A stretch of DNA of 64,000 bases from Ustilago trichophora (lineage: Eukaryota > Basidiomycota > Ustilaginomycetes > Ustilaginales > Ustilaginaceae), in NCBI GenBank assembly GCA_900323505.1, contig OOIN01000035.1, positions 372,001 to 436,000 of the forward strand, in the 5' to 3' direction. The notes under the pieces were generated by a model. That model had not been told where the DNA came from, searched no databases, and saw only the letters and a list, made by a program, of their open reading frames with translations. Of the stretch, positions 53,341-64,000 are shown in pieces. Within the stretch, counting starts at the first letter, position 1. The number at the start of each line of letters is the position of its first letter. Position numbers and translations under genes: made by a program.

Positions 53341-54846
53341 ATGTTGGAGATAAACCTTACAGGAGGCCAGTCGGTTTTGCTTACCGCTGCTCTAGCGTTC
53401 CTATGCGCCCTTCTGCTCACACGTCGCAACAAAACCAGGTCAACTCTCTCGAGAACCATCCCGCCAGCCCCGCTCGTTGATCCGATCAAATGCCCCGACC
53501 TCGGCAATTTCAGGGACAACTGGCTTTCTCGGCGCAACAACTACGGCTCTGTCCACCGCGTTCTCGAACCCCACGGAATGTACACCACTTACATAGGCGA
53601 CGCTTTGACGATAAAGGACGTCATCGACCACCCGGATCGATTCGACATGTCGACTCTGCACACCGGTTCGGCACCCATGTGGCACATGTCTCGTTCTGCA
53701 GGCGAGTGGTTTGCTCACACTGGAGGTGCTGCTACCGTCAGGCATTCTTCGCATCTCCTCTCCGGTTCTAGACTTGCTTCTCTGCAGCAACGATTTGTCC
53801 AAGCAGCAGCGAGACAGTTGGATGCAATCCAAACAGGCAAGAAAGAGGATCTGTGTCAAGTGGTCAGCGAAGGGTTTTTCCAAGCTACCGTAGAGGCGCT
53901 CTTCACAAAGAGCTTCCCGAAGGGCCAATACCAAGAATTTGTTCTGTGGGATGCGGAGCTGAATGCCTTCTGTATGGGGATGCAGTCTGAGCGAGCTGTT
54001 CAGGCACGCGATCATTTTTACAAGATTGCCCTTCAACAGATTGACGAATCTCTCTCAGATTGTTCTCTGCAAGTTCGAGAACAACTCAATGAGCTCGAGA
54101 GCAAGTATGGGCTGTCCCACGAAGATGCAGTGGCGGTAGTGTTACGTACTGCTTGGTTGGGTTCCACCCAAAGCCCGCTCTCTGGCGCTTGGATGATGTC
54201 TATCCTCTCTCGTCAGCCGCACAATGTCGTCCGAATCCGGAACGAGTTGCAAGAACTCAAGCAAAGCCTTGGCAAAGACACAGAGCAAATCGCTGCAAAC
54301 CCAGACCTGCTCAAAGGCGAGAATCTGCCAACGCTCGACAACATGGTACAGGAGCTACTGCGGGTCTACAGTGCCCAAAGCGTACCTAGGATGTGCCTGA
54401 AGGATACCGTCGTTCGCATGCTGGGCCCCAACAACAGCGTGAAAGAGATGCAGCTCAAGCAAGGCGACATCTTGCAGATCATGTTTTGGAATGTACACGA
54501 TAGCAGGTTGAACCAAGCTTGGTGGCCAGAGGAAGAGGGCAAGGGGATAAAGTGGCAAGGTGCGCTAGAGACTTTTGACGAGACGAGGTTTGAAGAGGCG
54601 AGAAGACCGGGAACGGTTAAAGTGGCAGGGGAGACTTTGAGGACGTGGACACCGTTTGGGTATGGTGCCAGGGTTTGCCCGGGTAGATATTGGGCAGTGG
54701 CAGAGATCAAGGCTTTTGTACTACTGTTCTTGGATAGGTTCGATGTGAGTGATGCTGGGGAGATGCCGAGACCGGATCCGCAGAGATGGTTGGGTGTTTT
54801 GCATGCCATGGATGCTATGCCTGCCACCATCTCCGCTCGAAGCTAG
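53341..54846 (+). CDS. Cytochrome P450 monooxygenase (CYP7/CYP8-like)
   Basis: ER-anchored heme-thiolate enzyme; substrate unknown. 501 residues, the usual P450 length. An N-terminal anchor (GGQSVLLTAALAFLCALLL) is followed by basic residues and a Pro-rich hinge (RTIPPAPLVDP). The ExxR motif is ELLR (Glu338/Arg341). The heme loop FGYGARVCPGR places the ligand at Cys446. The I-helix reads TAWLGSTQSPLSGAW and lacks the usual AGxxT, as in CYP7/CYP8-type and some fungal P450s, so the enzyme may not follow ordinary oxygen activation. The start at 53341 places the membrane anchor at the N-terminus; an upstream in-frame ATG at 53107 would add 78 residues with a second hydrophobic segment (SLFLLIGALGASFYLPG). 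There are no cluster-type neighbours such as a synthase or transporter. Confidence 0.88.
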   Translation: MLEINLTGGQSVLLTAALAFLCALLLTRRNKTRSTLSRTIPPAPLVDPIKCPDLGNFRDNWLSRRNNYGSVHRVLEPHGMYTTYIGDALTIKDVIDHPDRFDMSTLHTGSAPMWHMSRSAGEWFAHTGGAATVRHSSHLLSGSRLASLQQRFVQAAARQLDAIQTGKKEDLCQVVSEGFFQATVEALFTKSFPKGQYQEFVLWDAELNAFCMGMQSERAVQARDHFYKIALQQIDESLSDCSLQVREQLNELESKYGLSHEDAVAVVLRTAWLGSTQSPLSGAWMMSILSRQPHNVVRIRNELQELKQSLGKDTEQIAANPDLLKGENLPTLDNMVQELLRVYSAQSVPRMCLKDTVVRMLGPNNSVKEMQLKQGDILQIMFWNVHDSRLNQAWWPEEEGKGIKWQGALETFDETRFEEARRPGTVKVAGETLRTWTPFGYGARVCPGRYWAVAEIKAFVLLFLDRFDVSDAGEMPRPDPQRWLGVLHAMDAMPATISARS

Positions 54847-54967
54847 ACCTCACATGCTTCGCAAACGCAAAAGAAGCAAACACACACAACCCACACTCGT
54901 GAACAAGATCGCGGGATTGTAACAATGCAATGCAATTGAATCAAGCAGACCAATCTGCGGTCATCTT

Positions 54968-57214
54968 TTACTCCGCCTTCTTGTCTCCATCCTCAGCAGC
55001 CTTGAGCCGCATCCTCTCCTTCTTACCCAACCTCTTCTTCTGCGGCTTATCCTCACCATCCTTGGTCTTGGACGTGTTACCGTAGACATCCTTCCTAAAC
55101 TGACCAAGCCTCTTGCCCAAATCGATCGGCCTGTTCTTACCCCTCCTGTAGGGTTGAAGATTCTTCAGGCCCACGACATTGTTCAGCTGCTCGTCGTCGG
55201 CAAGCAAGATATCAACCGCGCTCATGCCGTAGTCTGCGGGTGCGACCTGGGTATACTTGAAGCGGGTGGGCAAGTCCCCGATCATGTCTTCGTAGTCGAG
55301 GTTGTAGTACGAGTCGATCATCTCCTTTGCCATGGCCTTCTTGTCGGATGCGCTAGGGGCCGGGAGGTTGTCGGCGTCCATGGCGGATTCGTCTACTCCA
55401 TCGGCTTCGGCGTCGTTGTCGTCTTCGGAGTCGGAACCGTTGCCAGCGTTGGGGTTGGACGACTTGGAAAGGGCAGCTTTGAGCTTCTTCTTGAGCTTCT
55501 TACGGTCCTTCTTGCTCAACTTCTTGTCTGCGAGACGTGCTCGGAGGGCGGCTTCCTTGCTTCCACCTGTGGCAGAGTCCGCGCGGGTAGAATCGTCGAG
55601 GAAATCGGCATCCATCTCGATGCGGTCATCGTCGTCGCCTCCATGGCTCTGCTTCGCTTTCTTGTTCTTCTTGCTGGAAGAAGCGGTGGTGGCCTCGTGC
55701 TCAGCAATGATATCGTCAATGTTGATATCATCATCCCAGCTCGGCTTCTCACCATCGTCCTCGCCATCGTAGTACTGGTCACCGAAAGCCTTCTCCATCG
55801 CCTTGTCGTGCGCATCCGGATCAAAGTCTCCCTCCAAATCCAGATTCTCGAGATCGACCGCACTTGATCCAGTCACCTCCTTCAACTTCTTCAACTTGTC
55901 CACAATCTCCTGCCTCTTGAGGTTCTTCAATCTGGAGAGCTCCTGCATCTTGAGTCGCTTCTCTTCCTCCTTGCGGGCTGTTCGCTCCTCTCGCTTGCGC
56001 TTACGCGTGTTGTCCTCGCGACGGGCAGAGTCCTTGGGCGTACGAGAGTAAGTGGGGATGGTCAAAGATTCGGGTCCTTGTTCGAATCGGAAGTTGTAGG
56101 CGGTTTCAAAGGCGTCTGCCATCGAGTCGAAGCTCGCCTCGGATTCTAGGTCGGCTGCTTCGGCTTCCCAGTCTCGACCGTAGGCCTGACCGGATGCGGC
56201 TCCAGCGTCGGCGTCTTTGGCCGATTTCTCCTCTGCTGCTTCGGCGGCATCTTTGCTCTTTAGGACAGCCTTGGTGAGACGCGGTTTGACAGGACGCGAC
56301 TCTTCGGCGGATTTGTCGATCCAGCCACGGTTGAGAATGTAGTTGAGGAGGAAGTCTTCGTTCTTCTTCTCCTCTTCTTTGCCCGTGTCAAGGACAGAGA
56401 TTGTGGTGGTAGAGGTGGAAGCTTCAGCGGCGGGAGCGTTGCGTCGGATGGCTTGACGGATGGTCTCTTCGTCTGCGTCTGGGCCGAGCGATGCGATCAC
56501 TGCATCTCTGTACGAGGATCCGGTGCCATTTTGTGCATCAGAGCGCTTGACAAAGAGATCATCCTCGTCATCGATGCCCGCATGGAAAGCTTGCGATACT
56601 TCTTTACGCAGCTCTTCCTGTTCCTGTGCAAACGGCATCTTCTCCTCCTCGTCATCGTTGGTGAAGATCCCCTTTACGCGATCGCTGGTTGTGGCATCCG
56701 CAAGAGCCTCTGCTGGATTATCCGCCGTTTCGATCAACTCCTGTACCCTTTGCCTCTGGTAATCCTGGAGTGTGACCTTCTTCTCCTTCTTTGTCGTACC
56801 GGCTTTCTTTGGTGCGGTTGCCGAAGAGCCACCACCAGAAGCACGTGCTGCACGTTCTGCCGCCTCAGCCTCCTGTGCAAAGATGTCTGTCTTCGAGTCG
56901 TAGAGTGCAGCATCTTTGTTACGAATACGCTGAAGTGTCCGGAAGATGGCAGCATCGATATTGGCGTTGATCTGGTCGCCATCCTCGTCTTCGGTCACGT
57001 CGCTCTCGCTGTCTGTCTCGGAGTCGGAGCCATCGGAGGCGAGGGCGTCCTTGCCATACTTGGCTTCGAGCTGGTGCAACTCAGCTCGCTGCTTGTTGTG
57101 AAGATAGCGCTCGGCAAAATCTTTGTTGATGGTGAAGTGATTGAGTGACTCTTCGGGGCGAGTGCGAATGTCGAGTTTGGTCCCCGAGTCGGGGGTGTCG
57201 TTGAAGAGGTCCAT
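54968..57214 (-). CDS. KRI1: Ribosome biogenesis protein Kri1
   Basis: Nucleolar protein that partners Krr1 in 40S subunit assembly. 748 residues, longer than the yeast protein. The N-terminus has ERYLHNKQRAELHQLEAKYG followed by an Asp/Ser/Glu-rich acidic stretch. The middle contains LQDYQRQRVQELIE, FLLNYILNRGWIDK and a long Arg/Lys/Glu helix (~residues 370-460). The conserved C-terminal Kri1 domain has SYYNLDYEDMIGDLPTRFKY (~630-655), LLADDEQLNNVVGLKNLQPY and a basic tail. The start at 57214 (MDLFNDTPD) is preferred; the 65 upstream in-frame codons look like leader. Its stop lies about 120 bp from the stop of the convergent P450 gene. Confidence 0.93.
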   Translation of the reverse strand: MDLFNDTPDSGTKLDIRTRPEESLNHFTINKDFAERYLHNKQRAELHQLEAKYGKDALASDGSDSETDSESDVTEDEDGDQINANIDAAIFRTLQRIRNKDAALYDSKTDIFAQEAEAAERAARASGGGSSATAPKKAGTTKKEKKVTLQDYQRQRVQELIETADNPAEALADATTSDRVKGIFTNDDEEEKMPFAQEQEELRKEVSQAFHAGIDDEDDLFVKRSDAQNGTGSSYRDAVIASLGPDADEETIRQAIRRNAPAAEASTSTTTISVLDTGKEEEKKNEDFLLNYILNRGWIDKSAEESRPVKPRLTKAVLKSKDAAEAAEEKSAKDADAGAASGQAYGRDWEAEAADLESEASFDSMADAFETAYNFRFEQGPESLTIPTYSRTPKDSARREDNTRKRKREERTARKEEEKRLKMQELSRLKNLKRQEIVDKLKKLKEVTGSSAVDLENLDLEGDFDPDAHDKAMEKAFGDQYYDGEDDGEKPSWDDDINIDDIIAEHEATTASSSKKNKKAKQSHGGDDDDRIEMDADFLDDSTRADSATGGSKEAALRARLADKKLSKKDRKKLKKKLKAALSKSSNPNAGNGSDSEDDNDAEADGVDESAMDADNLPAPSASDKKAMAKEMIDSYYNLDYEDMIGDLPTRFKYTQVAPADYGMSAVDILLADDEQLNNVVGLKNLQPYRRGKNRPIDLGKRLGQFRKDVYGNTSKTKDGEDKPQKKRLGKKERMRLKAAEDGDKKAE

Positions 57215-57702
57215 AGTGGGCTGGCAGCTCCTTGGCTGGAGGTGGTAGGTTGAACACGATTGTTTCGGTTTCCTGTCTGATATGTGCGCTGTGTACGTGG
57301 TCGATGTACCTGCACTGGTATGATGGCAATGAAGATGTGCGAAGGAAGGGGCGTTGGTTGAAGGCTGAGAGCAGCGTGAGTGGGGCAAAAAAAAGGTGGA
57401 AAAGCACACACCTCAGCCAAAAAGAAGGAAACTTTTGAACTTTTTCCAGCTTTTCTCGGATTTCGGCTAGACCCTGTGCTTGGAGTTTTTTTTTGAAAAC
57501 TGTTACACCGCCTAAAATTACAAGTTGCCACTTTGTCAACCTCATCAAACTTCACTCTTCTTCCAAGTCTCCAAATGAACGAACGTAAGATTACCAACTA
57601 TACTACCGAAGATGCTGAAACGACAACTGCGAAGATGGAAAGAAAGTGCGGAATGTGTCTAATTTGCGAAGAAAATTATCGAAAGAAATGCAAAAAGTGT
57701 GT
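57215..57702. promoter_or_regulatory. Intergenic: KRI1 promoter and SSUH2-like 3' flank
   Basis: About 490 bp with A- and T-runs near 57388 and 57486. No gene is seen. Confidence 0.6.
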
Positions 57703-60700
57703 CTAGAAGCTGCCCCTGTGAGCGCCCAGCTTGTTGAGGATGTTCGAGCTGAGCTTCTTGGTCAAGACTTGCCCTGCCGAAGGTCTCCTTGACTTCTGGC
57801 TCTCAGGCGAGTCGAGATGCTGGGGAGGCGAGGCGAGGTATTCCTGACTGTCGAGATAGTCTTGTCTGTGCTCCCGCTGCTGATGCTGATGCATCACGGA
57901 CGAGGGTGAGGCGGACGAGGGTGTGGTGGCAGCGGTGAGCTGGGAGAGTGGGCTCGGGCGGTGGACAAACTCTCGCGCTGCCGGCTTTGCGGGAGGGGCG
58001 TCAGAGCGAGGGCTCGGTACGCGGGTGGGAGTCGAGAAACCGGATACACTGGCGCCTTCCGAGGGGGTAGCCAGAGGAGGGTTGAATCCAAAGTCGACTG
58101 AACTCTGATAGGGGCTGTCGAGGGTGGTTTGCGACTGGGCAGACGAGGCGGCAGGGCTGCGGGGATGATGTTGGTATACTTGGCCGACGGGAGGACGGGG
58201 CGCGGCGATCTGCTTAACCTCGTCTTCGGTCAGTTCAGCCGATCGGAGATCAGCATCGTTGGGAACGGTGAAGAATCTCCTCTTTGTGGGGATCTTCCTG
58301 TGCAGACCCTCGGGCCTCAAGGCTGGAACGGCGCCCTTTTTGAACTTGGCTGCGAGAGGTACGTCGATTGCAACGACGTGCGAGATAGAGTTCTCCCATA
58401 CGCAAGCAGCCATGACGGGTACCATCTCCTTGCTCTTCCCCTTGCCGCCCTTCATCGAGGTTGCCTGGCTTCGCGCCTCGGTCAGCTTGGTGATCGAATC
58501 CCAGAGTGCCAGCGTTGCTGCTGTCTTGACCTCGTCGTATGAGGGCTCAAAAGCGGTGGAGGCAGGATTGAAGTTGGGGAAGAGGGTCGAGATGGGCACC
58601 GCAGGCATTTCAACGCGCTTGACAGTGACATCGACAAAGAAGCCGTATTCGCCAGTGCCTGTTCCTTCGCAAGATCGGCAGTCCGACTTGAGGCTGCCAT
58701 GGCAAGTGTTGCACTTGAGCACACCGGCACCCTGGCAACGACGGCACCAGGCTTGCGCTCGCGTCTTCTCTCGACCAGTACCAGAACACCAGAAGCACTC
58801 ATCCGCTTTCTCGGCCCTGCAAGTAATGCAAGAGCCAAGACCACTACCGTCGCACTTGACACAGCGAGCGTTGATGCGCAAGGAGCCAAGCTCGATGGTC
58901 TTCTTTGACTTGCCCTTGATCTGTGCAACGTCGAGCTGCTCGTGGCGGATCTCCATCGACCAGGGACTGGGCATGGGAGGGAGACGAGCTACTTCGCTTG
59001 GTGTTCGAGGCGAAGCTTCCTGCTGCAGCTGCTGTTCCGAAGCTGTGTTGACGTTGGTGTTCTCAACGTTGAAGGGCCCGATGCGCTTCCACGAAGCGGA
59101 TCGCGACTCCATCACGACCATGGCCTTGATGAGTGAGAGTCGCTGCTTGGCGCAGAACTTGACACGAAGCGCATCGCGACGTGCCTGGCGCTCTTCCTCG
59201 CTGGTCTCTTGCTTCTTGGTAGGTGGAAGGGGCTGGCCGTCCTCACCAAACTCGCGAAGTGGCGCATCGCACAAGGCAGGGTAGCGTGCTGTAATGATGC
59301 CGACACAGTCCGAGGCTGTGAAGCGAAGTTCCGGGCTGTGTTGAGGCGAGGCCAAGATTGAGAATAAAATGAAAAAAAGGAAAAAAAAATGATGTCAGTC
59401 GCTCAACGTTGGAGCACAAAAAATTAAAAAAATCCATGTTTGGATTTCGACAGGAGCGATACCGCATGAATTGACACCACCATCTTCGGATTCGGGTTTT
59501 TAGATTAAACCTTCCAGCGGAAAAGTGATGTGGGGGAAGGGTGTCTATGCACTTACAGTGTGGTTGCGCTAAATGCAATGTCCTGGGGCCCGAGTCGGGT
59601 GAAGGGCTTGTTGCTCTCGACAACGTCATACACTGGCGACGACCTGCGTCGACCGTGGCCCTGCGAAGACGAAGCGTCGTTGTGCCAAGGCATCATCCTC
59701 GCTTTGCCCGCCGCGCGGCGCTGCGCATTGACGTCGTCGCTCAACAGCTCGAGCTCAGAGCTGTCTCCGATGTCGTATCGTCCAAATGCTTCTTGAGTCT
59801 CAGGGCGATGCAGACTGCGCTGAGACTGTTGGGCAGGGGGACGAGATGGCTGGAACGGCGAGCCTAATTGAGGAGCTGCATCTGCAGCTGCAGCTGCCGC
59901 GGGCAGAGCTTCCTGAGAAGGGAGTGGGGAGCGTCGGGCGGGTCTTCGAGGAGCCGAATCGTAGATGGGCGACTCTACGGCTGGGTCGAATCTTTCCAAG
60001 CTGGGTTCAGGCGGTGTTCGAAGCTCATCTTCATGAGCATCGCTGGAACTCCTGCCAGAAGCGAGGCTGGCAGCGGGAGGAGAATCCTTTGACGAGGATG
60101 AAGAAGTCTGGGGAGTTCCCTGTTCCTGGTCGTCCTGGCTTCGCTCGTACGATCGGACGTGATGACGGCGACGCTCTGCCTTGGTGGTGACAGACCCATC
60201 CTGCGCAAGGGAGAGCTTCGAGATGAGATGCGCATACGAGTTTTCAAACCAAGTGGCATCGTGTGCGTCTTCTACTGCCTTTGCTTGATAGTGAACATTG
60301 GGATCCGCATATCCGTCGGCATTGTATGCATAGTGATCCGCACTGCCGCGCGAGAGAGCTTCGAGATTCATCCTGATAGACTTTGTAAAGTTGAGCGCGC
60401 TCAAGTCCTTCAAATCCTCCTCGTCGTCGTCGCTGGTGCCCTGGAAGTTGAGCTGGAGGGGCACGAAAGTCGACTCTCTGATGTCTGCTTCTGGTCGGTT
60501 GACGGTAGCCGACTCTTTCGAGGCGTAGTCGTCAAAGAAGGAGCTGTAGTCCTCGTACTCGAACGCGGGCTTTGCGGACGAAGAAGAAGATGGGGCACTG
60601 AGGTAGACCGAGCTTGTCGCACCTGGTGTGCTGGGAGCAGGCTGATCGTGCGTTCCGGTGCGGTGTAAGGGTGCAGGGAGGAAAGTGGAACTGGAAGGCT

Positions 60701-60950
60701 TTGTTGTTGGTTCTAGTGTGCGTGTAGTGGAAGACGTGGATGCGGTAGTAGTGTGGGGTACGGTTAAGGTCGATGTAGGTAGCAGAGTTGTGGATGATGA
60801 TGAAGAAGAAGGAAGGGACGAAGGGGTTCGGCCATTGACATTCATCTTGTTGAGCCTCGCCATGGCGGAGGACTGCATTGCATGAATGGGCAAAGGCGCT
60901 CGCGAGCGAGGCTCCCTCGCCGGAGCTCCATTGGTCTGTGCCGCCAACAT
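57703..60950 (-). CDS. SSUH2-like protein with DnaJ-type Cys-rich zinc domain (two exons)
   Basis: Function unknown. Exons are 60950-59557 and 59335-57703; the 221-nt intron begins GTAAGT and ends CACAG. Splicing is phase-2 in both exons and gives 1008 residues. Exon 2 has no in-frame ATG near its start, which supports the join. Exon 1 (~465 residues) is disordered: Ser/Thr/Pro-rich, then an acidic segment with FEYEDYSSFFDDYASKE and a poly-Ala run. Exon 2 carries LRFTASDCVGIITARYPAL, an amphipathic region and, at about 621-690, four CxxCxGxG-like repeats (CVKCDGSG, CFWCSGTG, CRRCQGAG, CNTCHGS/CRSCEGTG) as in DnaJ and SSUH2. VCVWENSISHVVAIDVP-like sequence follows, then a Ser/Pro-rich tail. 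The Cys-rich domain alone without a J domain argues against a chaperone. The ATG at 60950 is the first of its frame; inner ATGs (e.g. 60878) are possible. Confidence 0.8.
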
Positions 60951-63900
60951 AATTCCTTGCGTCTACTGTAGCTACAAAATTTCCCAAAACTCGGGCAGCA
61001 GATGTCGATCTCTGAAGATGTGGGTGTGTATGTGCCCGTGTCTGTGTCCGTGCTGGGCTAGATGCCATGCAAGATGGTCAAAGCGAAGTGCAGATCAGAT
61101 CGCACCAGCCGAGGTGAGCTAGCTTACAACGGGAGCTGTGCTGGAGATGAAATAGCCGGTGATACGAGGCGATTCTGAAGGGGGGATGAGGAGGATCCGA
61201 GCGTGTGGTGTGATTGTCTGTGTGTGGGTGATTGGAGGGGGGAGAACGAGGGTGGTGGCGGTGGTGGCGGTGGTGGCTATGCTGGCATAAAAAACGATGA
61301 GATCACGAAATTGAAAAGGTGTGGCAGATGCAGATGCAGATGCTTGGGGTGCAACACGAGGTGCGGGAGGCAGCGCGACAAAGACAGCAAGGGTTTGCCG
61401 GTACACCACAAATAGCAGTATGGTGCAGCAGGAGCAGCCGTGTGACTTGTTCTCTGCGACAGCGCTACAATCCTGTGACCTGCTGAACTGTAAAAGACAC
61501 CTGGAGCAAAGATGATGCGAAACGTGATCGTTTGTGTGTTTCGAATGACCAACAAAACTGTCTCTTCTGGCGATCGCGAGGCTTCCTACAAAGGAGACTT
61601 GAGAGAGGAGAGATATTGCCCAGAGATGAAGGCAGTAGAAGGGTCGCTGAAGGGAGCGGTGCTAGATAGAGGGAGGGATGGGGCGCTCATGGGTAGCCAC
61701 GAGCGTTGAAAGCAGCTGATGTATAAGGATTTGCGCTGGATGATGCAGCTCCACTTCTGAAAATAGTAGGCAGGATTTCGAGGGACCGTTCGGTTGTGCA
61801 GCGTCTGTGCACTGGACCACGGGCTGACAAGCAGACCAGCAAGGAGGAAGGAAGGGCAATTTCAAAATCACCTCACTCTGCCTCTTCTCACCGAGGTTTT
61901 CGGGGCGAGAGACAGCGGCGAACAAGGGACGGGAAAGAGCGAAGAGCGGGCAAGGCGTAGCCGGGCGTGCGTCTCATCGCAGCCAGTAAGCAAGGTGGAC
62001 GACAAAGAGAGGCACTCGTGGCGAGCACTTGATGCAGCCGCACATTTGGTCGGCTGGAAATAGCGGCGAGCAGCAGAGGCATCAGAAATATCCAAGAAGA
62101 CGAGCAAAGCTTGGCTGTATGACCCAAGCCTTGACTGCAAGATTTACGGTGTAGTGCAGCTTCTGCACTATGCACGAAGGGTTTGATTGGCACAGAAGAG
62201 GTGACTGAGCGGCACAGAGCTAAAAAAATAAAAAATAAAAAATACAGTAAAAAAAGAATCTTCCTGTCAAGACCGCCTAACCGCATCAGCAAACAAACAA
62301 ACTTGTCTTGTCTTTCCTTTTGATTTTTTTTTTGTCCTCTTATTTTTTATACTGGTTTCCGACCTTCTCAACCATTACTTTGTTGCCAGCTAATGTGAGA
62401 AGCATGAATGATGGCAGGGCAACATAAGAGTTCAATTGTGATGTATCATTGTGATGGACAATAAGCGGATGGTGCGATCATCGATGAGGGTAGACCGGGT
62501 CGCAGGCAGCAACCAAGTGACCAATTGAAGCCTCGTCTTTGATAGGCGGTCATCGGCGCGGCTCATGCACCAGTGTTGGTGGTGAATCTGGCAATTTGAA
62601 TCAAGACGGGCTGCAACCCTGAGCCACTTCAATCCTGCCTAGGACAAGGAGGATAATCAGCAAGGTAAGTTCAGGAGCAGCGAAAGCGGGTATTGAACTT
62701 TGGCAGCCTAAAAAAGGCAAGCGACATTCGATTTGTTCCACACCCGGCCTTCGTCAAGTTGTCGAGCCAATCTTACCGGCCATTCAGAAGGCGCTTGTCC
62801 GGAATAGTGCTAGGCGGAAAGGCAATGCGAGGAGTCGGCTCAGCTCTAATCAAGATGCTTTTTCGCATGAAAGGTGTGTCCCGATGTCGTAATTGCAGGA
62901 GATTTGCAATGATGACCGCCGGATAGCTCGCAGGATCTGAAGCAATGCACGTTTAGACCGAGCGCAATCTCTTGTTTTGGGGGCCACGATAACGAACATC
63001 GAGACTTACGATAGCCGCAAGCGAGCATTGTGTACGGCGTTGAGAATGATGAGGTCAAAGGTCGTAATCGCAGGCGATATCAATTTTGCAATTGCGAGCG
63101 ACAGCGCCAACGTTGCGCCGCTGTTGTGCACTGTTGCTCGCCAATGCGCCCAGAACCACAAAAGTCACTTAGCGTGTGACAGACGTGGCATCGGCGCCCA
63201 ACGTGGCCGACAACAGGTTGAAGTTCGGGTTGGCCTTGCCGACAACAAAGCATTTGTTGAGGCCCTTTTGTGATATGCAAGGCGGATGTATTGGGTTGAA
63301 CATGCGAGTCAAGTGCGGAAGGGCGGCACCGAACATGCTCCTTGCTTGCTCGACCATTGTGATCATCGATGAGGAAAGCAAAGCATTCTCCGCCCATTTC
63401 CCGACGGAGGAGGAACTGCGAGGGAGAAGACGAGTAAGGAGAGGAGACACTAGGAGGAAGGAGGCGCCTCCTACTCGCTTGCTCCTCTGCCGAGTTTTTG
63501 GTCCCCCAGAGTGCGCGTGACTTTGGGCGAAGGAGGGGAAAGGCGGACTAATGCAGTCACGCTGTACCATGCGGCTTTGCGACTTCAGCAGGCGCCGTGT
63601 AAACCAGCAGTCTGGTTTTTGCATGAGCAGACCCAGAAACAACTAACAAACAAAAAAAAGAAAACAAAAGTCGCCTTGTTTTCGCGTCGCCTTACTTTTT
63701 TTGTCACCTTTTGTGCGAATCTTTTGTTTGTAGAAGACGATCTTCCCCGTCCGAAGGTGATTTGAAACTGGCGGTGGAAGGGATCTGCGTCAAATGGAAA
63801 GTTTGCTGTTTCTCGGCGTTCAAAGGAAGAGAGAAATATGTTTTGGGTCCCTTGCTCTATGATCTTGCATCTGCATCCGCGTGAAGAATAAGATTGATGG

Positions 63901-64000
63901 GCATCCTCCTTTGACGCCCGCAAATGCTACCCACGCCTAAGCCAGTTTCGATCTTAGGGACCAAAGCATCAGATGTTGCGCGCGCTAGAAAGAAGACGAG
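60951..64000. other. 3-kb region with no supportable gene
   Basis: Contains the promoter of the SSUH2-like gene, a GGTGGC tract (about 61249-61275), a CAGATG tract (about 61325-61343), an AT-rich stretch (62220-62355) and A/T runs (63640-63720). Short frames on both strands do not resemble known proteins. Two imperfectly related 25-nt segments occur (62887-62911 and 63061-63085). I see no tRNA or transposase. Confidence 0.5.

Noticed and set aside
61888..62292. Minus-strand frame with a signal-peptide-like N-terminus
   Set aside because: The hydrophobic start comes from an A/T-rich low-complexity run. The rest has no domain and no promoter-like context.

Overview
This window is nuclear DNA from a fungus, most likely a smut of the order Ustilaginales (Ustilago, Sporisorium, Pseudozyma or a close relative). 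The main clue is a dynein heavy-chain gene (22238-26971) that encodes only the C-terminal half of the motor and starts at the end of AAA4. That split arrangement is known from Ustilago maydis Dyn1/Dyn2. Other clues fit a compact basidiomycete genome: long, mostly intronless genes on both strands, GC-rich codon use, one tRNA-Leu(AAG) with a short intron, and CT/GA-rich promoters. Species cannot be fixed from the sequence alone. I found no convincing transposon, CRISPR array, viral gene or rRNA.

Layout. 1-6094 (-): SWI/SNF subunit Snf5, cut by the window edge. 7522-9951 (-): Atg9. 11361-11465 (+): tRNA-Leu(AAG). 12183-15257 (+): vacuolar M28 metalloprotease Pff1. 15711-17540 (+): PRMT3-type arginine methyltransferase. 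17798-19525 (-): squalene synthase Erg9. 19898-21133 (-): geranylgeranyltransferase-I beta subunit. 21433-22119 (+): small membrane protein of unknown function. 22238-26971 (-): Dyn2. 27919-29847 (+): eIF2A. 30047-31327 (-): TauD/TfdA dioxygenase. 32463-34994 (-): secreted GH16 glucanase. 36657-41438 (-): large membrane GT2 glycosyltransferase. 43491-45225 (-, two exons): RCC2-like propeller with a PHD finger. 47400-48887 (+): GH5 family exo-1,3-beta-glucanase. 49185-52130 (-): mitochondrial Obg GTPase fused to an N-terminal RRM-like mitochondrial protein. 53341-54846 (+): cytochrome P450. 54968-57214 (-): Kri1. 57703-60950 (-, two exons): SSUH2-like cysteine-rich protein. 60951-64000 holds no gene I can support.

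Most genes are unrelated housekeeping functions: chromatin, autophagy, translation, ribosome biogenesis, transport and sterol or prenyl metabolism. Two loose themes appear. Erg9 and the GGTase-I beta subunit are adjacent and both draw on the farnesyl/geranylgeranyl diphosphate branch. Three polysaccharide-active genes (GH16, GT2, GH5) lie within about 16 kb.

The most interesting lead is the Obg gene. One uninterrupted frame encodes two apparently independent mitochondrial proteins, each preceded by a presequence-like stretch with an R-x-F cleavage motif, which suggests a tandem precursor cut inside mitochondria. Further leads are a GH16 catalytic fold interrupted by a 126-residue Ser/Thr/Ala block, a PRMT3 homologue that has lost its zinc-finger cysteines, an RCC2-PHD fusion, and a palindromic GTACTGTACAGTAC-type element recurring in several promoters.
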